Assembly: GCA_023374025.1 (NCBI GenBank)
Contig: SIJG01000037.1
Location: 399,680 to 463,679 of the forward strand
Origin: Heterodera schachtii
Taxonomy: Eukaryota; Nematoda; Chromadorea; Rhabditida; Heteroderidae
Length of the DNA: 64,000 nucleotides
Direction of reading: 5' to 3'
Shown piece after piece: positions 34,074 to 46,528 of this stretch (the first letter of the stretch is position 1; every line of letters begins with the position of its first letter). Under the pieces are notes generated by a model. The model had not been told where the DNA came from. It made no database searches and saw only the letters and a list, made by a program, of their open reading frames with translations. A program made the translations under genes and the position numbers.

Positions 34074-37000
34074 CTGGGCGAGAAGGCAATTAGGGATAAT
34101 TAATTAGGACTGGGAGGGAGGCACACACTTTTGGAAGCCGACCAAACTTTGGATGAACGCGCGAGTCGAATTGGAGTCGAAGTCGAACAGTGGGGGGTCA
34201 TTGGCACAATGCATTTGGAAAAGGGGCAAGCAAAGCGAAGAAGAAGGAAATTCACATCACAAAAAAGTAGGGAGAAGGGCAAAAGGGAGAGGGAAGGGAC
34301 CGTGGCACTTTCATTTTGGCATTGGCACGGGCAAAGCGTTTAATGGCCATTGAACTGAGCAAAAGTCGAATTCATTGGGTGAAGGATCACATAAAATTAA
34401 ATTTATTTATTTTATTTTTTCCGATTTCGACAGAAAGATCTTAAAAACATTAAATAAACAACAAAAATTGCAATTTTGTCGTTTTTCGATCGTTTGGTTA
34501 TTTTTCATCAAAACACGAAAGTGAGACGAATTGGTCCCTCCTTTCCAATCTCTGAAACATTTGCTGAAGGAGTCAAATTTCCTGCTCAGTTTCGCCTTCT
34601 CCGCTTTCAAAATGTGCTTTTTTAGGGATGGCCATTCACTTTTGATGTTTAGCAAAGAGCAATTTGGGCTGAGTGGGGAAAAAGGGGCCAAAAAAGGGGG
34701 GGGGGAGGGGGGGGGGGGTATTGGCGGAAATTAAACGGCGACACGGAGAGCGGAGGAGGGGGGGGGGGGGTAAATGTTAGGGGGGGGGAGGGAAGGGGTG
34801 GTGAAACGGATGAGACATCCGATGCCTATCTCCGTAAAATATGGCTTTTCCCAATGTTTGAACATTGTTTCATACGTTTGACACGAAATTGACAGATGGG
34901 AAAAGAGAAACAGAGAAGTGGGGAGAAGAGAAAACGGAACCATTTTTAAACTGCGAATTTTAAGAAAAAAGCAATTGCCAAGAAAAAGGGAAGAAATTAA
35001 AAACTAAATTATCACTGAAAATTAAATGGAAAAATAAATCACTGACATTTAAAATGTTGAATTATTTTGATTAATTTATTTAAATACCCAATAAATCAAA
35101 TGAAAAGCAGCAATTTTGTTTACCTTTTTCCATTTCTCCTAAATTGATGAATTCTTTTGTCGAATTGGGGACACCGAGTGACCAAATTCAATTATTTTTC
35201 GTAGGGTGGCGAGGGTGGGAACAAATTGAACCCCTGGGGGAGGGGGGGAAGCAATTGAAAGGACCCAAAATATGGCCAACCTTTAGGAAATTTGGAATTT
35301 TGGAAGAGAGAGAGAAAAGCACCAGCAAATTGGTCTGAATAAGCAACGGATGATAAGAATTAAGCATGAGCGAGTGGTTGGATCTGAACCAATCAGCCAA
35401 ACATTCAACGCCATTCCGCTGGGGGCGGGGGGAGGGAATTGGTGGGCCAATGCAAACACTGATCAAAATGATTGGCCAAATGGCCACAACCAACCGGAAG
35501 AGAGTGGCGTACGTGCCGCCTTCTGTTCACTTCACTTCCCTTCCCAATTCCAATGGGATTATCTGATTTATATGTCGTCATCGAACCACCCTTTCCAGCA
35601 GAGGAAACGAATGAGGGAGTTAAAGCAATAAAATAGGAGAAAGTGACGCGATGATTGATGGGTCGAATAGGACGACAATGGCGGAAGTTGGGATCGGAGA
35701 AGAGATGGGAGGGAGGGAAGAAGGAAGAGGAGCGGCTGATCAGAGGGGAGGGGGAGGGCAAGCGATCAGCAGGGGGGCGTGAGGGGGAAGGAAGAGGGGG
35801 GGAGGGAATGGGATCGGGGAGGGAGGGGCCAACCGATCGAGGGGGGAGGGGGAAGCGATTCCAAAGGGAGGGAAGAGAGAAGAGGGAGAGGTCAACCGAT
35901 CAGCAGAGAGGGGCGCGAGGCGGGAGCAGGGCGAGGGAGGGGCCAACTGATCAGAGAGGGAAGGAGGGAAAGGGAGGAGGCCAAGGGATGATCGATCGTT
36001 TTGAGTGGGAGGGGGGGGGGGGGGGGAGAAACAATGAAACAATGAAATAATGAACAAATGAATGAATGGGTGGGGGCTTTTGAGCTGTTGTTAAGAATTG
36101 GCTTTTTAAGTCACGTGCCAAACGCCGCTGTCCTTTCTCTTTTTTTGGCATAAAAAGACAAAATAAAAGTGTTTACTTTGCTTAGCCTTTTCAACAATGC
36201 TTTTCCCCTTTTTCCCCTTTTCTCTCTCAGTTTGGCAGTTCCCTCTCAATGCCCACCTAAAATGGACTTTTGATAATTGTGTCCCCAGGGCAATTTACAA
36301 CGGCAATTTTATTCTTTTGGATTAGAAAAAGCAAAAAATGATTGGGCGTACGATTTGAGTGAATAAACAGAATTCACATTTGGCGATGATAAATTAGCAC
36401 TCGCTCCGACAATTTTATCAGGGATAATAGCCCTGACCGATTGAGACCTTTCCAATATCTCTCTCAATTAAGCTCACAAACCCATAGCGATCTCTTGGCG
36501 CCTTTTTTTGTTTTTGTTCATTTTATTCCTTCTCCCTTACACTTCGTCATTATTGTATTAGTTTTATTCTCTGTTAATAAATAATTGTGTCCATTTTCCT
36601 CCGATTATTTTGTGAATTGTTTAGTTTGGTGAAGTTTGGTCCAACAGTCCCACCCCCGCCCCAACTTTTCCAATTTTCTAATTTCTCTCTCTCTTTTTTT
36701 AATAGATAAATAAATTTGTGTTAATTGAATTTCATTTTCCTTTGAAAATTTCTCCTTCGTTTTGTTTTGCAAGTCGAAGGCGAAAGAAACCATTCGATAA
36801 TCTCTCCCCTCCCCTCCCTCCCCCTTTCCGTCCCTTTTCCCCAACTTTTGCCTTAATTACTCACAATAAATTAAGAAAAGAATGGAATTACTAAACAAAA
36901 TGAACAAATTCTTTTCTCTCCGTTCATTCTCTCTTCTATCAAATAAAAGACAAATGTTAAAATAAGAAAAAAAAAATTTATTGTTAGAAAAATAAAAATA

Positions 37001-37571
37001 ATTAACTTTTCTGATCAAATTTTTAATTGGTATGTATTATTTATTGGGCCGAGCCGATATTTTAAAATTCCCGCAGTTGCATTTCTGCCCTATCGCATTA
37101 ATCACTGAAACTTCCAACCAACCATTTAAAAAAAAACCTGCTCATGTTCTTTGTGCCGTGATCGAAAAATGCGTTCGTGGAAAAATATTTTTAAAATAAA
37201 GTTCTGCAAAAGTTGTATAAGAACTTCGTTGATGCCGGATTCGTGATCAGCGACCCCAAAAACCCTTGGAAACTTGTTTTTATGGCAAAAAAATTTAAAA
37301 TTTTTTTTCCAAAAAGGGGGGGAGGAGACAAACTACAGTATTACCAGTGTTTTTATGGCATTAAATTTTTCGATTTTTTTTAAGGGCCGACAACCTACAG
37401 TATTATCAATTCAGAACGAGATTTTTATACAATTATGCCTTTTTGTATTACAATACTTAATGCTACAGAATTTTAATTAAAAATATTTGTTTCACTGCTC
37501 CATTTTTCGAAAGCCTTTGCTGAATATAAATTATTTTATTATTTTTTTGAGTTTCCATTGGACAGCAGCGA
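34074..37571. other. Long low-complexity and AT-rich region without a supported gene
   Basis: 34.1-34.8 kb and 35.1-35.5 kb contain short minus-strand open frames that could hold 5' exons of the GPCR (one at 34407-34691 has NCS and NSS glycosylation-type sites), but no homology is seen. 34690-34800 is G-rich. 35640-36030 is a purine-rich array with imperfect units around GGCCAACTGATCAGAG. 36050-37200 is AT-rich. 37215-37290 holds a solo copy of the repeat block found in elements D, E and F. Confidence 0.45.
37215..37290. repeat. Solo copy of the dispersed GCGCTGA/GATCAGCG block
   Basis: Reads TGATGCCGGATTCGTGATCA, then GCGACCCCAAAAACCCTTGG and AAACTTGTTTT. This matches the inner arm block of fold-back element E and the solo copy near 46855, without visible inverted partner arms. 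Confidence 0.6.
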
Positions 37572-39586
37572 ATGCCTTTGTTAAATCGTTTTTCCTTTTT
37601 GACGCTTTTCTTTCTGGTCAGTGGCTTCTTCTTCGCTGTTGTCTTTTATTCACTTTTTCGCCATCCTTCCCATTTTCATGACAAGGTTATTTGTTGTCAC
37701 TTATCGCCTTTTATTAACAAGGCAAATGATAATTACCAATCGATTAATCTCAATGAGTTAAGCATTAAAAATAAGTCTTTAGTTGCGGAAATGAGTTTAA
37801 AGTTTAAACCTATCTTTGCACTGGTTAAAATGTTTTCTAACATTATTTGTCAAATCTCATAATATTTCATTTCCGCACCGGCGACATATTGCACAGTTTA
37901 GGGCCAATAAATCATATTTTTCATGCTTAACTCCGAGACAAATCTTTGGTATATCAATTGCCATTTTTGTGGGCGGTTCACTAATTTCCTCATTTCAGGT
38001 CGACTTCCCTCTGAACGGCTTCTTCGGGCGGGGCAATCCCTTCGTCGACAATCCGTCCATCGTTCCGTTCTCTGTGAATGTGTCGAACAAAGAATTGGCT
38101 GGTCTGAAGGACAGGCTGACCAAATGTCGAATTGGACATGAACAGCTGGAGGATGTGCATGACTTTGAGTATGGTTTTCCCATCGGAGAATTGATGGAAT
38201 GGAGGGACCGGTGGATGAATGAGTACGACTGGAGAGAAGCGGAGAAAAAGCTGAACGCAATGGGAGACCATTTCCGGACGCAAATCGAAGGCTTACAAGT
38301 CGAAATTGAATCGACCATCAACAAATCAGCCAATGTGCTTTCCCGCCAAATTCAGATCCATTTCATCCGAAGCCGTCCCGCGGACCCATCGGTCTACAAA
38401 AGAGTGGTGCCAATTTTGCTGTGCCATGGTTGGCCCGGCAATGTGTTCGAGTTCCATAAGCTGGTCCCCCTTCTGACTAGTCCCCGCTCCAACTCCATCC
38501 GCAACATTTCCTCGTCAGAAATCGCGTTCGAAGTGATTGTCCCTTCGATTCCCGGGTACGGCTGGTCCGAACAGCCCCACAAAAGAGGTGCTCAAAGGAG
38601 GAGCAGCGGAACAGACTAAACTGTTCAAACCTAGGCTTTAACCAAATGGCTACCGCACGCATTTTCCATAAATTGATGGTCGAACGGCTCGGCTTCCGTC
38701 GGTACATCGCCCAGGGGGGCGACTGGGGTTCGATGGTCACCAGCAACATGGCCCGAATGTTCCCTGAAAGTGTTGCCGGTCTCCATCTGAATGTTGTCTT
38801 CCCCGACTTCAAAAGTCCAAGCCAACTTCTGATTTCGCTGTTCGGTTCTTTGGCCCCCCGTTGGATATTCTCCGGGCCAGAAGGCCCAACTTACAGCTTG
38901 GCCGGCATTTTCTCGTTCATTTTTCGCGAGAGTGGATATATGCACATTCAGGTGAACAACTGGCGATTTCGTTGCCTTTGCCTGTTAAAATCCTTTCCCA
39001 TTGAATTTAAATTTCTTATAATTAGGCCACTAAACCTGACACCGTCGGCGTCGCTTTGAATGATTCTCCGTTGGGTCTGTTGGCTTATATTTTAGAGAAA
39101 TTCGTCTGTTGGACAAACCCTTCGTTTTTGAAATTGGCAGACGGAGGACTCGGAAAGTGAATTTCTTTTTTTTTTATTCTTCGTTTGGATTCCATTTTTA
39201 GAAAATTCACTCGAGACGACCTTTTGACAATTGTCTCAATTTACTGGTTCAACGGAAACATTCTCTCCTCGCAACGCTATTACAAAGAACACTTCGCCAG
39301 TGATTCAAATACCGAAAAACTGTACAGGTCCAACGAATGCTTATAAATTAGTTTTTTTTTATTTTATTTTTTCATTATTTTCAGAAAATACGTCGCTGTG
39401 CCCACGGCGTACGCCGCCTTTCCCTACGATTTGGGCGGTGTTTTGCCCCGTGAAATGGTCTCTCGTCAGTACAACCTCACCCAAATGACCCTTTTTGAAG
39501 ACGGAGGTCATTTCGCGGCATTCGAATGCCCCAAAGAATTGGGCGAGGACATTATCCGTTTTGCGCAGGGATTGTCCTTGGATTGA
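37572..39586 (+). CDS. Microsomal epoxide hydrolase (EPHX1-like)
   Basis: An alpha/beta-hydrolase that hydrates epoxides in xenobiotic and lipid metabolism, anchored in the ER by its N-terminus. Exon 1 (from 37572) encodes the anchor [20 protein letters not shown]; a GTTATT donor joins it to an exon from 37999. The N-terminal EHN domain includes [18 protein letters not shown] and [15 protein letters not shown]. The oxyanion-hole motif HGWPGN (about 38424) is followed by [12 protein letters not shown], then the nucleophile in QGGDWGSM (Asp codon about 38720), [29 protein letters not shown] with [17 protein letters not shown], and [14 protein letters not shown]. The catalytic histidine is in GGHFAAFE (about 39502-39525). 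All key residues are present and length matches EPHX1. Its stop lies 85 bp from the stop of the convergent lipase. Confidence 0.95.
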
Positions 39587-39664
39587 CTTGTCAATCGATG
39601 AATGGAAAAGGGATTAATTGCGAAAATAGTCGAATTTTTATACACATTATTAGAAAAAGAGAGA

Positions 39665-39670
39665 AATAAA
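39665..39670 (+). promoter_or_regulatory. Poly(A) signal AATAAA, epoxide hydrolase
   Basis: The hexamer lies 79 bp after the epoxide hydrolase stop and immediately beside the stop codon of the opposing lipase (39671). The 3' UTR of the hydrolase therefore overlaps the lipase coding end, or nearly so. Confidence 0.6.
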
Positions 39671-41435
39671 TTAGTTTTTGTTCCTTCCAATCGCTTTTTC
39701 GTGCCTTTTCACCGTTCCAATAATTTCTTTGTATATTTTCCCCGGTGCCAGCAGTCCCCAAACGAAGTCGAAGTGATTAAAGTTGGTCACTTTCAGTGCC
39801 CTTTTGATGAATTGGGGACGGACCGAGCGGAGAATCGTTTCCTTTGGGAGGCGGCGTCCGTCGCAATTTCCTTCCCAATTCTTCCAATTTCTCACCTCAA
39901 TGTCGCGAGCATCCGCCAGCCAATCCGTGTCACTGTAATACAAATAAATCGGCACGGAAATGCGACTCAAATTGTAAAGCGGCGGAGAGTCCTCAAAAAT
40001 ATCAGTCGGAGTTGACTTTGCTGGGATTAATCTGCGATTTGCCTGTCCGTAGTGTTTCCGATTGATTCGTTTGTCTCCAAAGTCGAACATTTGCATCTTT
40101 CCCGAGTTGCGCATTTGTGCCTTGGGATGTTTCCCCATCATTAATTACTTCCTGTTTTTGCTAATTAGGCCAACCCAATGGATGATATTCCAAGTGGAAG
40201 TGCCGGCGGGGATATGCTCCGCATAAACCATCAGCCGACTCTGCATTAGTTAGCTTAGCTTTTCCTTCCGCTTTTCCTTTTCCCACCTGATTCATCTGAT
40301 TGCTTTCGGGGCCGGCAATTTGAAAGGCGACATTTTCGCACAAAACATTTCGCCAACTCATTCCGCAAATGATTTTGGCGAACATTATGCTCATCCAATT
40401 GTGGGGGAGGAAGTCATGAGTGCCGAAAACGAAGCGAAGCGCCTAAAGGAGGCGCAAAGAAACATTGAAACAATCGGAGAGAGACGGCGGCACTCGCCCA
40501 AAGATTCCTCCCGAAATAACGGCCCAAAAAGGCAATTAAACCATCGATGTTTTTCACCGAAGCGACCGGCGCAAGGGCAAAAACCTTTCGAATCTGAAGA
40601 AAAAGCCGTTCATTTGCTTCCCAAACAAAAAAGTAACACCTTTTTGGCGAATGTTTCGTTTTCCGATGCCAATTTGGCGAAAATAATCGAAGTCCCTTGG
40701 CTATGGCCAACGTAATAAAGAAATGGTTGGCCACTAATGTTTAAGGACTTTTCGACCATTGCCGGCAAATCTTTGAATGCCATTTCGTCCCATCTCAAAT
40801 TGTCCTTCTTCCGACCATTGCTTTGTTTGGCTCACTCACGTAAATTCCCAAAATTTTTTCTCCAATTTCGTGCAATTGATATGCGCGTCGGAGTAAAAAT
40901 TCCCACGCACATTTCCCATCCAAACATCGAAGCCGGCATCAGCCAAAATAAATGCCAAGGATTGGCTGGGCAAATTAGTCACCCAATCGGCACTGGAGGC
41001 AATGAGACCGTGCTGAAGGAAGAAAACTGGACGGGGCGAGGAAGGCACGGCGGAGTGGCCTAAAGATTGGCATTTTGGGGGGGGGGGGAATTTTGCCGAA
41101 AAATAGCAAATGCAAATTCAATCACACCGTTGCCACTTCTGCCGTAGGGAATTCGGTGCAATTGCAGCACATATCCATCTTCCGTGGTCACTGTGTGCAC
41201 CTCCACTGGATAACCCCAATAAGTGATCAATTCAGGCTAAAAGGTTTCTCAGATGCAAAAATTGACAAAAAAAAAAGTTAGACGGGGGAGAAAAACACTT
41301 TGAATTTTGAAAATTCAGAATTCTTCAAACTTTTAATGATAATTAATTAACCGTGGTCAAAGATTCCTCGGGGAGGCGATCGACGGACGAAACGAAAAAA
41401 ACACGCAGAAACAGAAAAACGATGGGACGAAACAT
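39671..41435 (-). CDS. Lysosomal-acid/gastric-type triglyceride lipase
   Basis: A secreted or lysosomal alpha/beta-hydrolase of the AB-hydrolase lipase family (LIPA/LIPF; nematode lipl genes). The signal peptide is [17 protein letters not shown] at 41435; a GTTAAT donor joins it to [20 protein letters not shown]. Next come [20 protein letters not shown] and [19 protein letters not shown], then the nucleophile elbow VGHSQGTS (about 40700), [10 protein letters not shown], a lid region, [18 protein letters not shown], and [14 protein letters not shown]. The catalytic Asp is in [13 protein letters not shown] and His in [10 protein letters not shown]. The triad Ser-Asp-His is complete. It has several short introns and one poly-G tract (plus strand 41078). 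It is convergent with the epoxide hydrolase. The GA minisatellite begins about 145 bp upstream of its start. Confidence 0.93.
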
Positions 41436-41579
41436 TGACAGTGAAATTAAACGAAGAATGAAACGAAGGAAGGGTTTTAGATAAAAAGATGCAGGTGGCA
41501 AAAGCCATTGGAAAGAGAACAGGGACCGATGGGGGGGGGGGAGGGGCATGGGAAAAAAGGGAGAGGAGAGAGGAGGGGG

Positions 41580-42018
41580 TCAAATGGGGGGAAAGGAGGA
41601 TAAAAAGGGAGGAGAAAGGAGGAAAAAAGGGAGGAGAAGGAGGATAAAAAGGGAGGAGAAAGGAGGATAAAAAGGGAGGAGAAAGGAGGATAAAAAGGGA
41701 GGAGAAAGGAGGATAAAAAGGGAGGAGAAAGGAGGATAAAAAGGGAGGAGAAAGGAGGATAAAAAGGGAGGAGAAAGGAGGATAAAAGGGAGGAGAAAGG
41801 AGGATAAAAGGGAGGAGAAGGAGGATAAAAAGGGAGGAGAAAGGAGGATAAAAAGGGAGGAGAAAGGAGGATAAAAAGGGAGGAGAAAGGAGGAAAAAGG
41901 GAGGAGAAAGGAGGATAAAAAGGGAGGAGAAAGGAGGATAAAAGGGAGGAGAGAAGGAGGATAAAAGGGAGGAGAAAGGAGGATAAAAAGGAGGAGAAAG
42001 GAGGATAAAAAGGGGGGG
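41580..42018. repeat. 23-bp GA-rich minisatellite, about 19 copies
   Basis: Units of GGAGGAGAAAGGAGGATAAA plus two or three A/G bases are repeated with single-base length changes. It lies just upstream of the lipase start, on the coding strand as pyrimidine-rich TCCTCC units. The three long minus-strand open frames through it are artefacts. Confidence 0.95.
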
Positions 42019-42374
42019 GGATGAACGGATGACTTTCTCTTTGCCATGACTTTGGCTGCTGCTGATGGTGAGAACTGAGAACAGCAGCACACATCATCCG
42101 CAGCAGCAGATGACAATAAACACAGCTTAACTAAACGATATATGAACAGTTCACAATTCCATTGGAAATAAATAATTGTTCAATTTCACAATATCAAATG
42201 TCGAAAGACCAAAAATTGCTATCGGACTCAAATATTGCACCAAAAGTAAAATAAAAATAAATAAATAAAAAATAATAATTTATCACCAAAAATTAAATAA
42301 ATAAATGAGGGGAAGCAAAACTTATGCTTTTTTGTTCAAAAATAAAAAAGTTAGCGTAATTGACAAGATGCATT

Positions 42375-42915
42375 GGAAAATATTGATCATAGTCCCCAAA
42401 CTCAAAAATGCTTAAAAACGGTCAGAATCGATGTAAAAATGTTCGAAATGTGAAGTCGAACGACGCATGTTATGGGTCCTCAAAATTGTTAAAACTATTT
42501 TTAAACTAGTAGTCAGAAAATGGTAAAAGAACGTCAAATATAAAAGATTGAATTTAGCTTATTGCGCTAAAAAACCGCCGCACACTCGAAATATGTTTTC
42601 TTTTAATTTATAAATTTTGAATTTTTGTTCGAATTCGGGTTCGGGATTCGGAATTTTGCAAAATAAAGGTCATATTCGTGATCAGCGCCAAAAATTACCC
42701 TAGAAAAATTATTTAAAATGTCTTTTGAGTGCTTTTTCTAGTGCGGTCACCTGAGTCCCAGCTGAGTTTGGCACTCCAATTCCGGCACTTTTTCAGCCTG
42801 AAAAAGGGCAAGCGCGCCCCCAATTCTATTTTTCCAACCCATTTCGAACATTTTCACATCAATTCTGACCGTTTTTAAGCATTTTTGAGTTTGGGGACTA
42901 TGATCAATATTTACC
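42375..42915. mobile_element. Fold-back element F (non-autonomous DNA transposon)
   Basis: Inverted ends (GGAAAATATTGATCATAGTCC on the left with one mismatch to the right end) extend about 75 bp, flanked by the perfect 8-bp duplication GATGCATT (42367-42374 and 42916-42923). The interior has GAATTCGGGTTCGGGATTCG and CGTGATCAGCGCC, the shared block of elements D and E. It has no coding capacity. Confidence 0.87.
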
Positions 42916-42923
42916 GATGCATT

Positions 42924-43696
42924 CATCCAACTTTTTTGTCCATTGTTTGTTTTTCCACCGGCACATTTTGTCGCCTTGGGCGAATTTTGCTCTTTTTTTT
43001 TAATTGGTTCGGTACATTCCCTTAATTAAGTCATTAATTTCTCGCTTCAATTCTCTTTTCTGAACACTTTCCCAAAAGTGCGTAATTCGTTCGATTTGTC
43101 CGCCGTCCCTCCGTTTCTGCAGCCGTTCGTCCCCCCCCCCCCCCCCCCCCTCAACGGCTGACGAATTTATTCGCATCCTCAGTCATTTCCCCTCCCCCTG
43201 CGTCCCGTCTTTCTCCCAAAAAGCTCTCCAATTTTCCAACGACTTGCGCAAAACAATCATTGCTTTCCACCAAAAGCGACTGCCTTAGCCCTGAGGCAAT
43301 CTCCCACAGGCTTTTGCTTTTCCTCCTCCGCCTTCGTCGTCAATGGACAAAGTGGTGTTTCATCGTCTCAACCGTCATTATTTTCCCCGCAGCCGTCGTC
43401 AGCCTCAGTGATCAGAATCATTCCTTCCATTCATTCGTCTTCCAATTTATCCAAAAGGCGGACACATCCATTAGACTATTTGTGAGGAAAAGCCCCTCCC
43501 CTTGCTTTCTCTCCCCTCCCCTCGCTCTCTCCCCACTCTCTCTCTCTCTCTCCTTCTCTCTCTCTTTCTCTTTGCATCTCTCCCCGTTTTGTCTCTTTTT
43601 TCTTTTTTTACAACAAAAAGAAAAATTGTTGCCGTAGCTTTGAATCGGGCATATAAATTGCTTCTCTCTGTGCTGGTCCATCAGTATCCCAAGGCA
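42924..43696. other. Upstream region of the collagen gene
   Basis: Contains a C run near 43130-43150 and CT-rich DNA from 43490 to 43600. No coding exon is supported; the open frames have no similarity and are composition-driven. The promoter and 5' UTR of the collagen gene probably lie here. Confidence 0.45.
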
Positions 43697-45148
43697 ATGT
43701 TCGTTTCGTCGTCTTCCGCGGACATTTCCCCGGAAAAGCAATGCCCCCGCAAAAGCACTCTCCGCCCGGTTGCCTTTGCCGCCGTGGTGTTCAGTACGGT
43801 GGCCATTTCGTCCTGTCTGCTCACCTTTCCGCTCGTCTTCCATTACGTCCAAACTCTCCAGGCGACGGTTCAGGTCGGTCCCTCCTTTGATTTGTCTCCT
43901 TCTCTCACCGACGCGCAACAAACAAATAAAGGGCGAAGTGGAATATTGCAAATCCCGCTCCCGGGACATGTGGCGTGAAATGGTCGATGTGGAGATGGCA
44001 ACGCTGGACACAGAGGACGAAGTGGGCGGCACACCATCGAAGAGGGGTGCCGAAGAGGAAGTGATGGTGACGGAACTGCTCGGAATGGCACGTCGCCAAC
44101 GGCGTCAAGCCGAAGACGAAACTTTGTGCTGCACCTGCCAACAGGGACCACCAGGGCCCGACGGTGATAAACACAGAAAAACCAAGTCAATGCGACGCAT
44201 TAACTAACTAATTCATTCAGGAGCACCCGGCGAAGCTGGTTACCAATTTTACTCAGCAAAACATTTCAAACCGGCGAATTTAGGAAAGGATGGGGCCCCG
44301 GGAGAAGGCCCTGGCCCCCCTGGGGCACCGGGAGTCGATGCCGAACTGCACGACCGAGTGCTGCCCGTCCCGCCCCAATGTCCATGCCAAGCACCACCCG
44401 GACCCCCGGGACCACCTGGTGAGGAAGGGAAAATTGATGGGCTATTAGTCACACCATTAAAGGACCCCCCGGCAACGACGGCCTCCCCGGTGGACCGGGA
44501 AGAAGTGAGTAACCGAGAGAAAGTGACAAGGATTATTAATTATGGCCACAGATGGAGAAGACGGAGCCACAGGGCCAATTGGACCCGCAGGTCCAGTGGG
44601 ACCGCCAGGACAGCCGGGACCACCAGGTGGAGAAGGACGAACGGAAGGACAAACGAAGCCAAACCCTTTCAAACAATTAAGGACAGAGAGGCCCCCCGGG
44701 AGAACCAGGACAGCTAATTCCTGGAGAAAAGCCACCGCCAGGTGAGAAATGAGAAGAAACGCACAAAAGAAAAAGACCATTTTAAGGACCACCGGGACAG
44801 CCGGGAAGACCCGTAAGTTAAAGAGAGAAAGGACGAAATGCCAATGGATCGATTCGTTAAGGGACCGCCGGGTCCGCCAGGAAAGCCGGGACAGGTAAAT
44901 CCCGAGAAAAGAAGGGGGAAATAATGTGCAAATTCAGGTGGGCAAAGACGGAGAGAATGGACCCCCCGGGCCGCCAGGAGAGCCGGGACAGCGGGGTAAG
45001 AGGAAAAAGCATTGCATGAGTCACCGTGTCATTTGCAGGACCACCCGGGCCAAGCGGACCTCCAGGACTACCAGGCCAAGCCGGACAGGCCGGCGCAGGA
45101 GGGTCGTGCGACCATTGTCCAACGCCAAGATTGGCACCAGGATATTGA
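43697..45148 (+). CDS. Nematode cuticle collagen with many small exons
   Basis: A secreted structural collagen of the cuticle. The N-terminal cuticle-collagen domain is PVAFAAVVFSTVAISSCLLT with FPLVFHYVQTLQATVQ, then GEVEYCKSRSRDMWREM. A furin/BLI-4-type site ARRQRRQ follows, then a cysteine knot (CCTCQQGPPGPDG) and interrupted Gly-X-Y blocks separated by CPCQ. The C-terminus is short with two cysteines (GGSCDHCPTPRLAPGY). The coding sequence is split into about 11 exons, many of only 25-60 bp holding a few Gly-X-Y triplets. Examples begin after acceptors near 44280, 44461, 44551, 44788, 44862, 44938 and 45040. C. elegans cuticle collagens usually have only one to three introns, so this structure is unusual. 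No KLF, signal or protease domain is associated. Confidence 0.92.
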
Positions 45149-45529
45149 CGATGACGGAGGAAACAATTTGGAAAAGCACTCATTCTCAACGAATTATTTG
45201 GATGACCCTATTTTTTCGGATATTTTTAAGGAAATGAATCAAATATTAACAAATCAATGGGCACAATTCTTTATTGTGTGAGTTGGCAGGATGGATTTTA
45301 AATGGATGAATTTAATACCCTCCCGTTTAATTGTCGAATTGCAAATGTATTAATCTGAGGTTCTGATGCTAGGTTTTATGATTTTTTCTACACAACACCA
45401 AAATGAAAATTAAATGTGTAAGGTTCTGTGTGCCATTGTAAAATTTAAGTTTTTAAATTTTCCAATTAAAAAGGTGTCGAATTGGTCCTTTCTTTATCAT
45501 TGCTTTTCTTCCTTTTTTATTACAATTGT
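45149..45529. other. Spacer between collagen and SREK1IP1 genes
   Basis: AT-rich convergent spacer. A plus-strand AATTAAA lies near 45409, and nothing else is recognised. Confidence 0.4.
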
Positions 45530-46305
45530 TCAGTGCCTTTTCTCCCTCTTTTTTTCCGTCTTTTTTCTTCGCTTTTTCTCCTTCTCCGAATCGGTGCTCG
45601 TCGACGAATGTCTCCGCTTGTGCTTTTTCTTCATTTCCTTCTTCTTCAGTTTTTCCAATTTCTTCAGTTCCTTTTTCTCCCTTTTTTTCATTTTCTTCGC
45701 GGCTTTTTTGCCTAAATTCGTTTTTAAAAATTATTAAATATTTTCATAAACATTCAGCAAATTAAGTGTTTCTAATCCTGGGACTGTCACTGGCATCAAT
45801 CTCAATATTTTCAAACCAAATATATTCATATTTTAGAACCTAAAACAGCTAATAGTAAGCGTTTTCCGCCCTCCCCCTTTTTGAAAGTATTTTTAATAAG
45901 TCGAAAATGCATATTTTTCAAATTTCGCATTTATGGCTCAAAACCGGCTTAAATAAATGGAAACAGTTAGTCATCAATGCTTAAATAAGGACCGTGAAAA
46001 TCCTAAGTGCGAGATGGGTGGGGGAGAAACTTCACCATCGCCTTAAAAAGCATTCCTATGATTCCCTACCTTCGCGGTCTGTCAGTGGAGTCGTATATTC
46101 TTCCGAACTTGTTGAAGAAACGTCGATGTCCAATTTTTGATTGGGTTTCAATTGAATAAAATTTCGACATTGAAAAGGCAAATGGCCAACCTTTAAATTT
46201 CCGATTATATTATTTGTATTCTTAAAGTTTAATCACTGACAAATCCACATTTTCGACATGCCCCAGTGACGAGAGGTGCTCTGGCCAAAACCTCGCCTTG
46301 AATTC
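45530..46305 (-). CDS. SREK1IP1: SREK1IP1-like zinc-knuckle splicing protein (5' incomplete)
   Basis: A small nuclear protein interacting with SR-type splicing factors. A CCHC zinc knuckle spans two exons: CRKCGF (about 46250) joined by a GTCAGT donor to VGHLPFQCRNF, giving C-X2-C-X4-H-X4-C. It continues with QLKPNQKLDIDVSSTSSEEY, a close match to the vertebrate protein. The last exon (about 45530-45720) is Lys/Glu-rich (KKMKKREKKELKKLEKLKKK) with a Ser-rich patch HSSTSTDSEKEKKRRKK, ending at 45530. Family members have the same layout: knuckle, DVSSTSSE, then basic tail. The exon containing the start codon was not identified; the first readable exon begins at 46305 after TTTAAG. Confidence 0.85.
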
Positions 46306-46528
46306 CTTAAATTAATTAATGAAATGATTTGTTTAACGGAAAAATAAACCAATTTCTCTGCCAATCATATCGTTTCTTTGGTATTGTGTAGAAGTTGTTT
46401 GGTCTGCTTGTTGTTCTTCCCCTGTAATTGGCCATTTTCTAGCGGGACCAAGCGGAGTAAAATTTGCATTAGAATTGGAATACATTTTCCTAAGAAAGAC
46501 GTGTTGGGACTTTTTGTGGACCAGGGGC

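Noticed and set aside
35188..35493. Hydrophobic segment on the minus strand resembling a GPCR TM4 (AIWPIILISVCIGPP)
   Set aside because: No neighbouring TM exons in consistent order were found, and the GPCR downstream already has its own TM4.
41347..42116. Long Pro/Leu/Phe-rich open frames on the minus strand
   Set aside because: They are translations of the 23-bp GA-rich minisatellite; only the short signal-peptide exon of the lipase (to 41435) is credible.
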